NCBI GenBank assembly: GCA_022823235.1
Contig: JAJDXO010000009.1
Location: 22,057 to 86,056 of the forward strand
Direction of reading: 5' to 3'
Source of the DNA: Rhodospirillales bacterium
Lineage (GTDB): Bacteria; Pseudomonadota; Alphaproteobacteria; Rhodospirillales; UBA2165
Length of the DNA stretch: 64,000 nt
Shown: positions 36,839 through 45,373 of the stretch, piece after piece
Layout of the letters: each line of letters starts with the position of its first letter
How positions within the stretch are numbered: position 1 is the stretch's first letter
The notes under the pieces: generated by a model
What the model was told of the DNA's origin: nothing
Seen by the model: only the letters and a program-made list of their open reading frames with translations
Databases searched by the model: none
Position numbers and translations under genes: made by a program

Positions 36839-37849
36839 TCAGATCTTGCGGCCGATCTCCGTCGCCGTATCGACCATGCGGTTGGAGAAGCCCCATTCGT
36901 TGTCGTACCAGGAGAGCACCCGGACGAACTCGCCCTCGATGACCTGGGTTTCCGGGAGGTCGAATACCGAACTCGCCGGGTTGTGGTTGAAGTCGGCGGA
37001 GACCAGCGGCGCCTCGTTGGTGGTGAGGATGCCCTCCAGCGGTCCGGACGAGGCGGCCGCTCGGATGGCGTCGTTGACCTCGTCCACCGAGGTGGACCTG
37101 ACGGGCGTGAACTTGAAATCGATCACCGACACATTGGGGGTCGGCACCCGGATCGAGGTGCCGTCGAGCTTGCCGTTCAACTCCGGCAGCACCAGGCCCA
37201 CGGCGCGGGCCGCCCCGGTCGACGTCGGGATCAGCGAGGACGCCGCGGCGCGGGCCCGCCGGAGATCCTTGTGCAGCGTATCGACGGTCCGCTGATCGCC
37301 GGTATAGGAATGGATGGTGGTCATGAAGCCGCGCTCGATGCCGATGGCGTCGTTCAGCACCTTGGCGACCGGAGCCAGGCAGTTGGTGGTGCAGGACGCG
37401 TTGGAGACCACCTGATGGTCGGGGGTGAGCTGCTCGTGGTTGACGCCGAAGACGACGGTGAGGTCGGCGCCGGATGCCGGGGCCGAGACCAGCACCCGCT
37501 TGGCGCCGGCGTCCAGATGCTGGGCGGCGGCGTCGCGGTCGGCGAAAATGCCGGTGCATTCAAGGGCGATGTCGACGCCCATGCCGCCCCAGGGCAGCGC
37601 CTTGGGATCCCGCTCCGCGGTCACTTTGATCGGGCCGGTACCGGCATCGATGGTGTCCCCGTCGACCGAGACGTCGCCGGGCAGGGTGCCGTGGACCGTA
37701 TCGTATTTGAGCAGGTGGGCATTGGACCCCGGATCGCCCAAATCGTTGATGCAGACCACTTCCACGTCGTTGCGCTGGGATTCGATCAAGGAGCGGAAGA
37801 CCAGCCGGCCGATGCGGCCGAACCCGTTAATCGCAACACGTAATGCCAT
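36839..37849 (-). CDS. gap: type I glyceraldehyde-3-phosphate dehydrogenase
   Basis: It oxidises and phosphorylates glyceraldehyde 3-phosphate with NAD+ (or runs in reverse for gluconeogenesis). The 336-residue protein shows AINGFGRIGRLVFRSL, the active-site SNASCTTNC (Cys153), HSYTGDQRTVD and SWYDNEWGFSNRM. The start ATG 37849 has GAGG just upstream. The upstream region, shared with the divergent DUF4164 gene, holds a perfect DnaA box. The AlkD-like gene follows after 4 nt. Confidence 0.96.
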   Translation of the reverse strand: MALRVAINGFGRIGRLVFRSLIESQRNDVEVVCINDLGDPGSNAHLLKYDTVHGTLPGDVSVDGDTIDAGTGPIKVTAERDPKALPWGGMGVDIALECTGIFADRDAAAQHLDAGAKRVLVSAPASGADLTVVFGVNHEQLTPDHQVVSNASCTTNCLAPVAKVLNDAIGIERGFMTTIHSYTGDQRTVDTLHKDLRRARAAASSLIPTSTGAARAVGLVLPELNGKLDGTSIRVPTPNVSVIDFKFTPVRSTSVDEVNDAIRAAASSGPLEGILTTNEAPLVSADFNHNPASSVFDLPETQVIEGEFVRVLSWYDNEWGFSNRMVDTATEIGRKI

Positions 37850-37944
37850 CGATACCTCCGTTCGGCGGGATGAATTTGGGGCGGCTTGCGGGCGCAAGAT
37901 CGTTGGTTCGGGAGCCTCCGTCAACCGGCAATTTGAGGGTCTTG

Positions 37945-37953
37945 TGTGGATAA
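37945..37953 (-). promoter_or_regulatory. DnaA box upstream of gap
   Basis: TGTGGATAA on the plus strand is the complement of the strong DnaA box TTATCCACA. It lies 96 nt upstream of the gap start, in the divergent gap/DUF4164 promoter region, so DnaA could act on gap expression. A single 9-mer can occur by chance. Confidence 0.45.
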
Positions 37954-38043
37954 CTTCGCAAATTGATTCGGTTGACGGCGAAGCGGCCCTGCGCGTAACC
38001 TCCAGCCGGTTTTTCAACCCCGCACGGAAGGTCACCCCCGTCC

Positions 38044-38301
38044 TTGGCCGACGACGATCCCCAATCCTCCACCCGCGCCGAAGCCGCCCGGAACCGTATC
38101 GAGCGGGCGCTCGTCCGGCTGGAAGCGGCCATCGACGAGAGGCTCGCGGAAGGCGCGAAGCCGGCCGGGGCCGATCCCGAAATTGCCGGGAAGCTGGATG
38201 CCGCACACCGGGAGATCGCCGGGCTCAAGGACCGCAACCGTCAGGTCTCGGACAAGCTCGACAAGGCCATCGGCCGCATGAAATCCGTGTTGGGCGAATA
38301 G
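38044..38301 (+). CDS. DUF4164-family coiled-coil protein
   Basis: An 85-residue protein predicted to be almost wholly helical: AARNRIERALVRLEAAIDER and LKDRNRQVSDKLDKAIGRMK. It matches DUF4164, a small alphaproteobacterial family regularly found directly upstream of zapA. The start is probably TTG 38044, with GGAAGG about 11 nt upstream; no ATG is available. It is 15 nt before zapA and may act in the same division process, but no function is established. Confidence 0.75.
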   Translation: MADDDPQSSTRAEAARNRIERALVRLEAAIDERLAEGAKPAGADPEIAGKLDAAHREIAGLKDRNRQVSDKLDKAIGRMKSVLGE

Positions 38302-38316
38302 GAGCCGGCGTTCGTC

Positions 38317-38637
38317 ATGGCCCAGGTCACCGTCACCATCAACAACCGCCGCTACGAGATCGCCTGCGACGATGGCCAGGAAGCGCACCTGACGCGCCTC
38401 GCCCAGGATCTCGGCAAGCGGGTGGACGAACTGACCGCGGCGGTCGGCCAGATCGGCGATTCGCGCCTGCTGGTTATGGCGAACCTGCTGGTCGCCGATG
38501 AGCTCTCCGAGGCCCATGCGGAGCTCGATGCGTTCCGCGACGACGGCAAGGAGCCCGCGGCCGCCGCGGCCATCCCCGAGCTTGAGCGCCTCGCCGACCG
38601 GATCGAGGCGCTCGCCGAGAAACTGGAACAAAGCTGA
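38317..38637 (+). CDS. zapA: cell division protein ZapA
   Basis: ZapA bundles FtsZ filaments at the division site. The 106-residue protein starts QVTVTINNRRYEIACDDGQE, then EAHLTRLAQDLGKRVDEL, and ends in a helix suited to the coiled-coil dimer (ELERLADRIEALAEKLEQ). The order zapA, 6S RNA, formyl-THF cyclo-ligase downstream is the widely conserved proteobacterial arrangement. Confidence 0.93.
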   Translation: MAQVTVTINNRRYEIACDDGQEAHLTRLAQDLGKRVDELTAAVGQIGDSRLLVMANLLVADELSEAHAELDAFRDDGKEPAAAAAIPELERLADRIEALAEKLEQS

Positions 38638-38670
38638 CTTTCGGCCTATTTTAGGCCCGGACGTGGCGCT

Positions 38671-38820
38671 GCGGGACGCGTTAGCAGACACGGATCCCCG
38701 GGGCCAATATACGACTATCGGGAGCTGTCCCTGGCGGACTCTTGGGTCCGGCACACGGCGCCCACCTGGACCTTTGGGCCTAGGTGGATTCATTTCTCGA
38801 CGGTCTCCGCGGCGTCCCGT
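38671..38820 (+). ncRNA. ssrS: 6S RNA (SsrS)
   Basis: The 207 nt between zapA and the formyl-THF cyclo-ligase gene is the conserved site of 6S RNA, which binds sigma-70 RNA polymerase as a promoter mimic. The stretch folds into a long rod: an 8-bp closing stem (38672-38679 with 38812-38819), an apical hairpin GGAC-TCTTGG-GTCC, and a 3'-side hairpin CCACCT / AGGTGG. A TATTTT hexamer at 38647-38652 could be its -10. Exact ends are estimated. Confidence 0.7.
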
Positions 38821-38844
38821 CCAACCGAACAAGCCGGGTCTGAT

Positions 38845-39438
38845 ATGACAGCGACCCCGTCCGAAAAAATGCGCCTCCGCGAGCAGTACCGCGCCGCTCG
38901 CCACGCCATTTCCGCCGACGACGCGGCGAACGCGGCGTTGGCCATCCGCGATCACTTCCTGGGCGGCATCGAGATGACGGCCAAGTGCGCCGTCGCCGGC
39001 ACCCTGCCGCTGCCCGGTGAGGTCGATCCCACCCCGTTGATGCGGGCCCTCCACGAAAACGGCCACCCGCTGTGCCTCCCCGCCATGCCGAAACAGACGG
39101 GAGGGCCGGGCAAGCCATTGGCCTTCCGCGCCTATGCGCCGGGCGACCCCCTCGCCGTCGCCGCCTTCGGCGTCCGGGAACCGGGGCCCGAGACGGAAAT
39201 CCTCACCCCGGCGGTCGTGCTCACTCCGCTGATCGCCGTCGATCGTGCCGGCAACCGGCTGGGGCAGGGGGGCGGCTTTTACGACCGCACCATGAGCGTT
39301 TTCCGCGCCGCCCTGCATCCGCCCCGTTTCATCGGCCTCGCCTATGCCGCCCAGGTTATTGACAGCCTGCCCCACGACCGATTTGATCAGCCCCTCGACG
39401 GGGTGGTGACCGAGGAAGGCGTCACCCTTTTTTCGTAG
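38845..39438 (+). CDS. fau: 5-formyltetrahydrofolate cyclo-ligase
   Basis: It converts 5-formyl-THF to 5,10-methenyl-THF using ATP and so returns a storage folate to one-carbon metabolism. The 197-residue protein has LREQYRAARHAI at the start and the ATP/folate-binding VLTPLIAVDRAGNRLG followed by GQGGGFYDRT. It lies directly after the 6S RNA, as in many proteobacteria. FolP (54098) also belongs to folate metabolism. Confidence 0.93.
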   Translation: MTATPSEKMRLREQYRAARHAISADDAANAALAIRDHFLGGIEMTAKCAVAGTLPLPGEVDPTPLMRALHENGHPLCLPAMPKQTGGPGKPLAFRAYAPGDPLAVAAFGVREPGPETEILTPAVVLTPLIAVDRAGNRLGQGGGFYDRTMSVFRAALHPPRFIGLAYAAQVIDSLPHDRFDQPLDGVVTEEGVTLFS

Positions 39439-39482
39439 ACCCGAATTGAACCGGTTCCCTTGGACCGGACAGGAGGCCGGTG

Positions 39483-40283
39483 ATGCGAATCCTCTATTGC
39501 GGCGACGTGGTCGGCCGCGCGGGCCGCGACGCGTTGGCCCGGGAGCTTCCCGGCCTGATCGAGGACCGCCGGGTCGACCTCGTGATCGTCAACGGCGAGA
39601 ACGCCGCCCATGGCTTCGGCCTCACCGGGAAGATCTGCCGCGACTTCTACGACCTCGGCACCGACGTCGTCACCACCGGCAACCACGCCTGGGACCAACG
39701 GGAGATGCTGACCTATATCGACGGCGATCCCAAGGTCCTCCGCCCGCTGAACTACCCGCCCGGCACGCCCGGGCGCGGCGCCGGCATTTTCGAAGCCCGG
39801 AGCGGCGCGAGCGTGCTGGTCGCCCAGGTGATGGGCCGGCTGTTCATGGACCCCCTCGACGATCCGTTCCAGGCCATCGACGCGGCCTTGGCGGACTGCG
39901 TGCTTGGCGAGACCGTGGATGCCGTCGTCGTCGACGTCCATGCCGAGGCGACCTCCGAGAAGGCGGCCATGGGCGTCCATCTCGACGGCCGGGTGAGCCT
40001 GGTCGCCGGCACCCATTCCCACGTGCCGACGGCGGATGCCCGGCTGCTGCCCGGCGGCACCGCCTTCCAGACCGATCTCGGCATGTGCGGCGACTACGAT
40101 TCGGTCATCGGCATGAAGAAGGAGGCCGCCACGGCCCGCTTCGTCACCAAGCTCCCCGCCGAGCGCCTGGAGCCCGCGGAAGGGGAGGGGACGGTCTGCG
40201 GCGTCCTGCTCGAGACCGGCCCGGACGGTCTGGCCGTTTCCCTCGATCCGGTGCGCCTCGGCCCGCATATTCCCAACACCTGA
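39483..40283 (+). CDS. YmdB/TIGR00282-type metallophosphoesterase
   Basis: A 266-residue protein. MRILYCGDVVGRAGRDAL, VIVNGENAAHGFGLT, TTGNHAWDQREM, VDVHAEATSEK and VAGTHSHVPTAD supply the metal ligands of the YmdB family, reported to hydrolyse 2',3'-cyclic nucleotides. ATG 39483 is preferred over GTG 39480 because AGGAGG lies 6 nt before it. It follows the cyclo-ligase gene by 44 nt on the same strand. Confidence 0.9.
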   Translation: MRILYCGDVVGRAGRDALARELPGLIEDRRVDLVIVNGENAAHGFGLTGKICRDFYDLGTDVVTTGNHAWDQREMLTYIDGDPKVLRPLNYPPGTPGRGAGIFEARSGASVLVAQVMGRLFMDPLDDPFQAIDAALADCVLGETVDAVVVDVHAEATSEKAAMGVHLDGRVSLVAGTHSHVPTADARLLPGGTAFQTDLGMCGDYDSVIGMKKEAATARFVTKLPAERLEPAEGEGTVCGVLLETGPDGLAVSLDPVRLGPHIPNT

Positions 40284-40697
40284 GCCGCATTTCCCGCCGG
40301 GGTCATGGTCTGCGCGGCGTGGTAAAGGCCGGGCGTAAAAAAAAGACCGGGCGTAAAAAAGCCGCCGGAAACGGCGGCTGCGATTCAGATGAATGGACCG
40401 GCGCGCACGGCTCCCGATCCTAGAAAAAAACCATACCATATCCGTCGCATATGTCGCAAGCTTTTTTTGAATTATTTTCGTGAATCCGGAAAATTATCGC
40501 CGAACCGTGGATAACCGTGCGGGAAACAACCTCGAAATATGGCTGAAAATGGACAAAAATATGAACTTCTCTCCTTGTGACAAAAATGCATCATACTTTG
40601 AAAATATTTATAATATCGGAGCAAACGAGCCTGCCCGCGACGGCGCGGAGTTTCGAGTTCAGGCCGCCCTTGGTGCGGCCGATGGGGTGCGGCCGTC
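40284..40697. other. AT-rich intergenic region with repeats, hairpin and a DnaA-like site
   Basis: No protein gene was recognised in these 414 nt. A duplicated CCGGGCGTAAAAAA (near 40329 and 40347) precedes a hairpin at 40360-40379 that acts as a terminator for the minus strand. About 40430-40620 is clearly richer in A and T than its surroundings, with CGTGGATAA (one base off a DnaA box, 40506-40514) and a perfect TATAAT (40609-40614). The downstream end is the 3' side of the TRAP-type gene. Confidence 0.5.
40355..40423 (-). ncRNA. possible small RNA on the minus strand
   Basis: TTGCGA (40459-40454, minus) with TATGGT (40435-40430) at an 18-bp spacing could start a transcript near 40423. It would form a 7-bp stem GGATCGG / CCGGTCC and end at the hairpin AGCCGCCG-TTTC-CGGCGGCT followed by TTTTTT. 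The terminator is convincing. The promoter is weak, so the hairpin may simply end the TRAP-type transcript. Confidence 0.25.
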
Positions 40698-41615
40698 TCA
40701 GTCGATGTATCGGAAGACCGCGTCGCCCAGCACCCGGCGGTGCTTCTCGACCAGCGGGGCGACGGCGTCCGCGAACCGCTGGCGCTCATCCTCGGTGAGT
40801 TCGTGGACGTCGTTCTCGTCCGGGCTCAGATTTGCCAGCACCTCGTCGTCCTCGGCCCGGGCGAATTCCCGCTGGGCCTCGGTGGCTTTCCGGACCGCGG
40901 CGTCCAGGGCCTCGCGGACATTCGCGTTCAGCGCCTCGTATTGTTCGTTGTTGATCAGCACAAGGCAGACGCCGAAGAAGTGGCCGGTCAGCGTGATGTA
41001 TCTGTGGTGGCGATAGGTGCCGAAGCGGTAGGTGTTGGTCAGCGGGTTTTCCTGCACGTCGATGCGGCCCGACCTGGCGGCCTCCACCAGATCGGCGACG
41101 TCGACGAAGGCCGGCTCCATGCCGAGGAGCCGGAAGGTCTCCTGGTGAAGCTCGGAGTTCATCGTCCGCACCTTGAGGCCGGCGCAATCGGCGGGCGAGG
41201 TCAATTGCCGCACGCCGTTGGAGAAGTGGCGGAAGCCGTTGTCCCAGAAGGCCAGCACCCGGAAGCCGGTGGCCTCGAGGAACTTCCGCCTGATGGTCCC
41301 GCCCAAGCCCCCGTCCAGCAGGCCGTAGGCCTTCTCCCGGCTCTCGATGACGAACGGCAGATCGAAGATGCCCACCTCGGCCACCCGGCCGGCCAGGTAG
41401 CTGCCGGCGAAATAGCACATGGTGAGTTCGCCTCCCTCCACCATGTCCAGGAGGTCGATCGCCTTGATGCCGTGGCTTTCGGGCATGTTTCCCTGATGGA
41501 CGAATTCGATCCCGTCGCCGAGTTGCCGGGCAAGCTCTTCGCCCAGGATGGCGGCGGCGCGATTGTGGACGCTGGCCGGCGGCTGATAGCCGCCCATGGT
41601 AATGCGGGTGCTCAT
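40698..41615 (-). CDS. TRAP-type (DctP family) solute-binding protein lacking a signal peptide
   Basis: A 305-residue protein of the DctP fold: FVHQGNMPESHGIKAIDLLD, GLKVRTMNSELHQETFRLLG and the conserved VDVQENPLTN-like segment (here RIDVQENPLTN) match TRAP transporter binding proteins. It starts MSTRITMGGYQPPASVHNRA without a hydrophobic leader; reading upstream in frame meets a TGA after eight codons, and GGGGAG supports ATG 41615. No TRAP membrane subunit (DctQ/DctM) is nearby. It could be cytoplasmic, exported another way, or derived from a gene that lost its leader. Confidence 0.8.
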   Translation of the reverse strand: MSTRITMGGYQPPASVHNRAAAILGEELARQLGDGIEFVHQGNMPESHGIKAIDLLDMVEGGELTMCYFAGSYLAGRVAEVGIFDLPFVIESREKAYGLLDGGLGGTIRRKFLEATGFRVLAFWDNGFRHFSNGVRQLTSPADCAGLKVRTMNSELHQETFRLLGMEPAFVDVADLVEAARSGRIDVQENPLTNTYRFGTYRHHRYITLTGHFFGVCLVLINNEQYEALNANVREALDAAVRKATEAQREFARAEDDEVLANLSPDENDVHELTEDERQRFADAVAPLVEKHRRVLGDAVFRYID

Positions 41616-41957
41616 GAAATCACTCCCCGGGCTCCGGTCTCATGTAAAAGCTGAAAGGTCGGCCATGATACAGGACCCAGATATATGGCCGCGGGGGTTG
41701 ATTCGTAAAGCCCGAAAGGGCTATTCACGGCCTGTCGTTTCCGGGGTCGCCGGGCGGTCCGCCGGAGCGCCGCAATCGGCCCCATTCTTGCCACATTGTG
41801 CTGTTAACCGGAACAAGGCTCGCGTGCGCTTATCCACAAAATGTGGTATGCAATCAGTGCCTACCTTACTATGAGTAGCTTGTTTACAGGCAGGACCCGC
41901 CTTTTGACATCCACCCGCAGATAGACCGCGAGCCCGACGAATCGAGACCAGGGGACC
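41616..41957. other. intergenic region between divergent TRAP-type gene and yebC
   Basis: No gene was recognised. It holds a perfect DnaA box TTATCCACA (41830-41838) that overlaps an inverted repeat CCACA-AAA-TGTGG, a TACTAT hexamer (41867-41872) and a TTGACA (41904-41909), none forming an ideal promoter pair. The promoter of the yebC-ruvCAB run should lie here. No LexA-type GTTC-N7-GTTC was found. Confidence 0.45.
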
Positions 41958-42707
41958 ATGGCCGGCCATTCACAGTTCAAGAACATCATGCACCGCAAGG
42001 GCGCGCAGGACGCCAAGCGGGCGAAAATCTTCGCCAAACTCATCCGCGAGGTGGCCGTCGCGGCCAAGCTCGGCGGGCCCGACCCGGACGCCAATCCGCG
42101 CCTGCGTTCGGCCGTCGCAGCCTGCCGGCAGGCCAACATGCCGAAGGACAATATCGACCGGGCCGTGAAGAAGGCGTCGGGCGGCGATGACGGCGAGAAC
42201 TACGAGGAAGTCCGCTACGAGGGCTATGGGCCCGGCGGCGTCGCGGTGATTGTCGAGGCGTTGACCGACAACCGCAACCGGACGGCCTCCGACGTGCGGG
42301 CCGCGTTCTCCAAGCACGGCGGGACGCTGGCCGAAACCGGCGCGGTGAGTTTCATGTTCGACCGGGTCGGTATGATCCACTATCCGGCGGGCGCGGGAGA
42401 TTCCGACGCGGTGTTCGAGGCGGCCCTCGAAGCCGGCGCCGAGGACGTCACGTCCGGGGACGAAGGTCACGACATCTATTGTCAGCCGGACGACTTCAAC
42501 ACCGTCCGCGAGGCGCTGGAAGGGGGGCTCGGCGAAGCGGAGACCGCGCGCCTCGACTGGCGGCCGCAAAATACCGTGGATGTCGACGAAGGGCAGGCGC
42601 AGACCCTGCTGAAGCTGCTGGATGTCCTGGAAGATTCCGACGATGTCCAGCGGGTCGCCGCCAACTTCGAGATTTCCGACGACGTCATGGAACGCTTGAG
42701 CGCGTAG
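41958..42707 (+). CDS. yebC: YebC/TACO1-family protein
   Basis: A 249-residue protein starting [17 protein letters not shown], the conserved YebC start, with [19 protein letters not shown] in the middle. The family has been described as DNA-binding regulators of ruvC expression and, more recently, as translation factors that relieve ribosome stalling at prolines. It directly precedes ruvC (10 nt), the conserved order. Confidence 0.95.
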   Translation: MAGHSQFKNIMHRKGAQDAKRAKIFAKLIREVAVAAKLGGPDPDANPRLRSAVAACRQANMPKDNIDRAVKKASGGDDGENYEEVRYEGYGPGGVAVIVEALTDNRNRTASDVRAAFSKHGGTLAETGAVSFMFDRVGMIHYPAGAGDSDAVFEAALEAGAEDVTSGDEGHDIYCQPDDFNTVREALEGGLGEAETARLDWRPQNTVDVDEGQAQTLLKLLDVLEDSDDVQRVAANFEISDDVMERLSA

Positions 42708-42717
42708 CCGGAGGGGG

Positions 42718-43236
42718 ATGAATTTGGCGGCAACCGGACACACGCGGATATTGGGGATCGACCCCGGCCTCGCCGTGACCGGCTGGGGCCTGATCGAAGT
42801 CCGGGACAACCACTTGAGCTTCGTGGCCGACGGGACGCTCAAATCCGATAGCCGCGCGGCGCTCGCCGATCGTCTCGCCGCCCTGTTCGACGGCATTTCC
42901 AAATTGATCGAGGCGCATGCGCCGGACGAGGTGGCGGTGGAGGAGACGTTCGTCAACGCCAACCCGAAATCCACATTGAGACTTGGCCAGGCGCGGGGCG
43001 TCGCGCTGTTGGCCCCGGCCAAGGCCGGCCTGCCCGTGGCCGAGTATCCGCCCAACCTGGTGAAGAAGAGCGTCGTCGGCGCCGGTCACGCGGCCAAGGA
43101 GCAGGTCCAGATGATGGTCCGCACGCTGTTGCCCGGCTGCGCCGTCGAGACGGCGGACGCGGCGGACGCGCTGGCGGTCGCCATCTGCCATGCCCACCAC
43201 CGCCAAACCCGATCCCTGGCGGAGGCCGCTCAATGA
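42718..43236 (+). CDS. ruvC: Holliday junction resolvase RuvC
   Basis: A 172-residue endonuclease that cuts four-way junctions symmetrically. Acidic active-site residues lie in [22 protein letters not shown] and [22 protein letters not shown] precedes the ATG. Its stop overlaps the ruvA start (ATGA), so ruvC and ruvA are translationally coupled. Confidence 0.96.
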   Translation: MNLAATGHTRILGIDPGLAVTGWGLIEVRDNHLSFVADGTLKSDSRAALADRLAALFDGISKLIEAHAPDEVAVEETFVNANPKSTLRLGQARGVALLAPAKAGLPVAEYPPNLVKKSVVGAGHAAKEQVQMMVRTLLPGCAVETADAADALAVAICHAHHRQTRSLAEAAQ

Positions 43237-43868
43237 TCGCCCGGCTCACAGGCGTGTTGGATTCGTCGGGGCCGGACTGGCTGATCATCGACGTCAACGG
43301 GGTCGGCTACATGGTGTTCGCCTCGTCGCACACCATCGCCCGGGCCATCGCCTCCGGCGGCACCATCAGCCTGATGATCGAGACCCATGTGCGGGAGGAC
43401 CACATTCATCTCTATGGGTTTGCCGATGAAGCCGAGCGTGACTGGTTCCGGCTGCTGACCACGGTTCAGGGTGTCGGCGCCAAGGTGGGCCTTGCCCTGC
43501 AATCGGCGTTGCCGCCGGACGAGATGACGGCGGCCATCGCCGCCGGTGATGAAGCGCCGTTCACCCAGGCAAGCGGCGTCGGCAAGAAGCTCGCCACCCG
43601 GATCGTCACCGAACTCAAGGACAAGATCGGCGATATCGCCATCGCCTTCCAGCCGGCGGCGGCATCGTCCGGAACGCCGGCCGGGACCGGCGCGCCCCGG
43701 GACAATACGGGGGCCGAAGCGGTCTCGGCGCTGGTAAATTTGGGTTACGGCCGCACCGAGGCATTCACCGCCGTGTCACAGGCGGCCCGCAGGTTAGGTG
43801 AAGGGGCGTCGCTTGAGGATCTGATCCGCGACGGCCTCGCCGAACTCGCGGGCGCCGAAGCGGGCTGA
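43233..43868 (+). CDS. ruvA: Holliday junction DNA helicase subunit RuvA
   Basis: A 211-residue protein that binds junctions as a tetramer and loads RuvB. It has the N-terminal OB fold ([20 protein letters not shown]), helix-hairpin-helix motifs ([20 protein letters not shown] and [19 protein letters not shown]) and, after a flexible linker, the C-terminal RuvB-contacting domain ([18 protein letters not shown]). Confidence 0.96.
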   Translation: MIARLTGVLDSSGPDWLIIDVNGVGYMVFASSHTIARAIASGGTISLMIETHVREDHIHLYGFADEAERDWFRLLTTVQGVGAKVGLALQSALPPDEMTAAIAAGDEAPFTQASGVGKKLATRIVTELKDKIGDIAIAFQPAAASSGTPAGTGAPRDNTGAEAVSALVNLGYGRTEAFTAVSQAARRLGEGASLEDLIRDGLAELAGAEAG

Positions 43869-43881
43869 GGGGAACACGGGG

Positions 43882-44928
43882 ATGAACGACCGCGTAATCG
43901 CTGCCGACGCCGCCGCCGAAGATGCGGGAGACGCTTCGACCCGGCCGCGGAGCCTCGCGGAATTCGTTGGCCAGCCCCAGGTCTGCGACAATCTGAAGGT
44001 GTTCGTCGATGCGGCCAAGGGCCGCGGCGAGGCCATGGACCATGTGCTGCTCTATGGGCCCCCGGGTCTCGGCAAGACCACGCTGGCGCAGATCGTTTCC
44101 CTGGAACTCGGCGTCGGATTTCGCGCCACGTCGGGACCGGTCATCGTCCGGGCGGGGGACCTGGCCGCCATCCTCACCAATCTCCAGCCCCGGGACGTGC
44201 TGTTCATCGATGAGATTCACCGGCTCAACCCGGCGGTGGAGGAGGTGCTCTATCCGGCGGTGGAGGATTTTCAGCTCGACCTGATCATCGGCGAGGGCCC
44301 GGCGGCGCGCAGTGTCCGTATCGACCTCAACCCGTTCACCCTGGTCGGCGCGACCACCCGCTCGGGCCTCATCTCGACGCCGCTACGTGAGCGTTTCGGC
44401 ATCCCGCTCCGGGTCCAGTATTACGGTGCGGCGGACCTGCAGAAGATCATTTCGCGGGCCGCCAGGATCCTCGGCACCGGTATTTCGGACGAGGGCGCGG
44501 CGGAGATCGCCAAGCGCTCCCGGGGCACGCCCCGGGTCGCCGGCCGTCTGCTCCGCCGGGTACGGGACTTCGCCGAGGTGTCGGGCGCGACCGAGATCGA
44601 TGGGGCGTCCGCCGATGCGGCCCTCAACCGCCTTGAAGTGGACGGCAGGGGTCTCGACTCCCTTGACCGAAAATATCTGATGTGCATCGCCGAGAATTAC
44701 GGCGGCGGTCCGGTGGGCGCCGAGACGCTGTCGGCGGCCTTGTCGGAGGAGCGGGACACCATCGAAGAAGTGGTGGAGCCTTTTCTCATTCAGCAGGGAC
44801 TGCTGATGAGGACCCCCCGGGGGCGGGTGCTGGCCGAGGGCGCCTATCGTCACCTCGGGATAACCGTACCCTCGAACATCAAGCAGCTCGAACTGCTGGC
44901 CACCGGAGAGGATGACGCCGATGAATGA
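43882..44928 (+). CDS. ruvB: Holliday junction DNA helicase subunit RuvB
   Basis: A 348-residue AAA+ motor that drives branch migration. It shows [20 protein letters not shown], Walker [13 protein letters not shown], Walker [10 protein letters not shown], sensor [18 protein letters not shown] and a C-terminal winged-helix domain. It lies 13 nt after ruvA. The next gene, ybgC, begins inside its last codons, linking the ruv and tol units. Confidence 0.97.
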   Translation: MNDRVIAADAAAEDAGDASTRPRSLAEFVGQPQVCDNLKVFVDAAKGRGEAMDHVLLYGPPGLGKTTLAQIVSLELGVGFRATSGPVIVRAGDLAAILTNLQPRDVLFIDEIHRLNPAVEEVLYPAVEDFQLDLIIGEGPAARSVRIDLNPFTLVGATTRSGLISTPLRERFGIPLRVQYYGAADLQKIISRAARILGTGISDEGAAEIAKRSRGTPRVAGRLLRRVRDFAEVSGATEIDGASADAALNRLEVDGRGLDSLDRKYLMCIAENYGGGPVGAETLSAALSEERDTIEEVVEPFLIQQGLLMRTPRGRVLAEGAYRHLGITVPSNIKQLELLATGEDDADE

Positions 44929-45364
44929 GGCCTCGCCGGGACAGCCGGCCGCGCTCACCCATGTCTTCCCGATCCGCGTCTATTACGAGGATACGGATGC
45001 GGCGGGCGTCGTCTATTACGCCAACTACCTGCGGTTCGCCGAGCGGGCACGGACCGAATTCCTGCGCGAAATCGGCTTCGGACAGGCCCAAATTCTTGAA
45101 GAATTCGGGGTGGTGCTTGCCGTCCGCCGATGCACCGCCGACTACGCCAAGCCGGCGTTTCACGACCAGGCGTTGGAGGTGCACACCCGCATCGTCGAGA
45201 TAGCGGGCGCGTCGTTCGGGATGGAGCAGAACGTCTTCCGGGACGGAGAGCTGCTGGTAAGCATGGATTTACGTTTGGTCTGTATGACCGGGGCCGGCAA
45301 GGCGGCGCGGATACCGGAACCGGTCCGCGCCAAAATGGCCGGCTATCTGGTCGAAACTTCGTGA
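44921..45364 (+). CDS. ybgC: YbgC-type acyl-CoA thioesterase of the Tol-Pal cluster
   Basis: A 147-residue hotdog-fold thioesterase. [20 protein letters not shown] contains the catalytic aspartate of the 4-hydroxybenzoyl-CoA-type group. It is the usual first gene of tol-pal operons. ATG 44921 has GAGAGG 9 nt upstream; the in-frame ATG at 44912 is too close to it. The gene overlaps ruvB by 8 nt. Confidence 0.92.
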   Translation: MNEASPGQPAALTHVFPIRVYYEDTDAAGVVYYANYLRFAERARTEFLREIGFGQAQILEEFGVVLAVRRCTADYAKPAFHDQALEVHTRIVEIAGASFGMEQNVFRDGELLVSMDLRLVCMTGAGKAARIPEPVRAKMAGYLVETS

Positions 45365-45373
45365 GGTAGGTCA

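Noticed and set aside
40320..40425. Lysine-rich histone-like C terminus (RKKKTGRKK) in a plus-strand frame
   Set aside because: The lysines come from two A-tracts in noncoding DNA; the frame is a run-on opposite to the phosphoesterase reading and has no start of its own.
41612..41794. 60-codon minus-strand frame overlapping the TRAP-type gene start by ATGA
   Set aside because: The overlap looks like coupling, but the frame has no ribosome site, no hydrophobic leader and no family; it does not supply the missing signal peptide.
37850..41957. Replication origin suggested by DnaA boxes and an AT-rich stretch
   Set aside because: Only two perfect boxes and one near match spread over 4 kb, and none of the usual origin neighbours (dnaA, hemE, gidA, parAB) is present.
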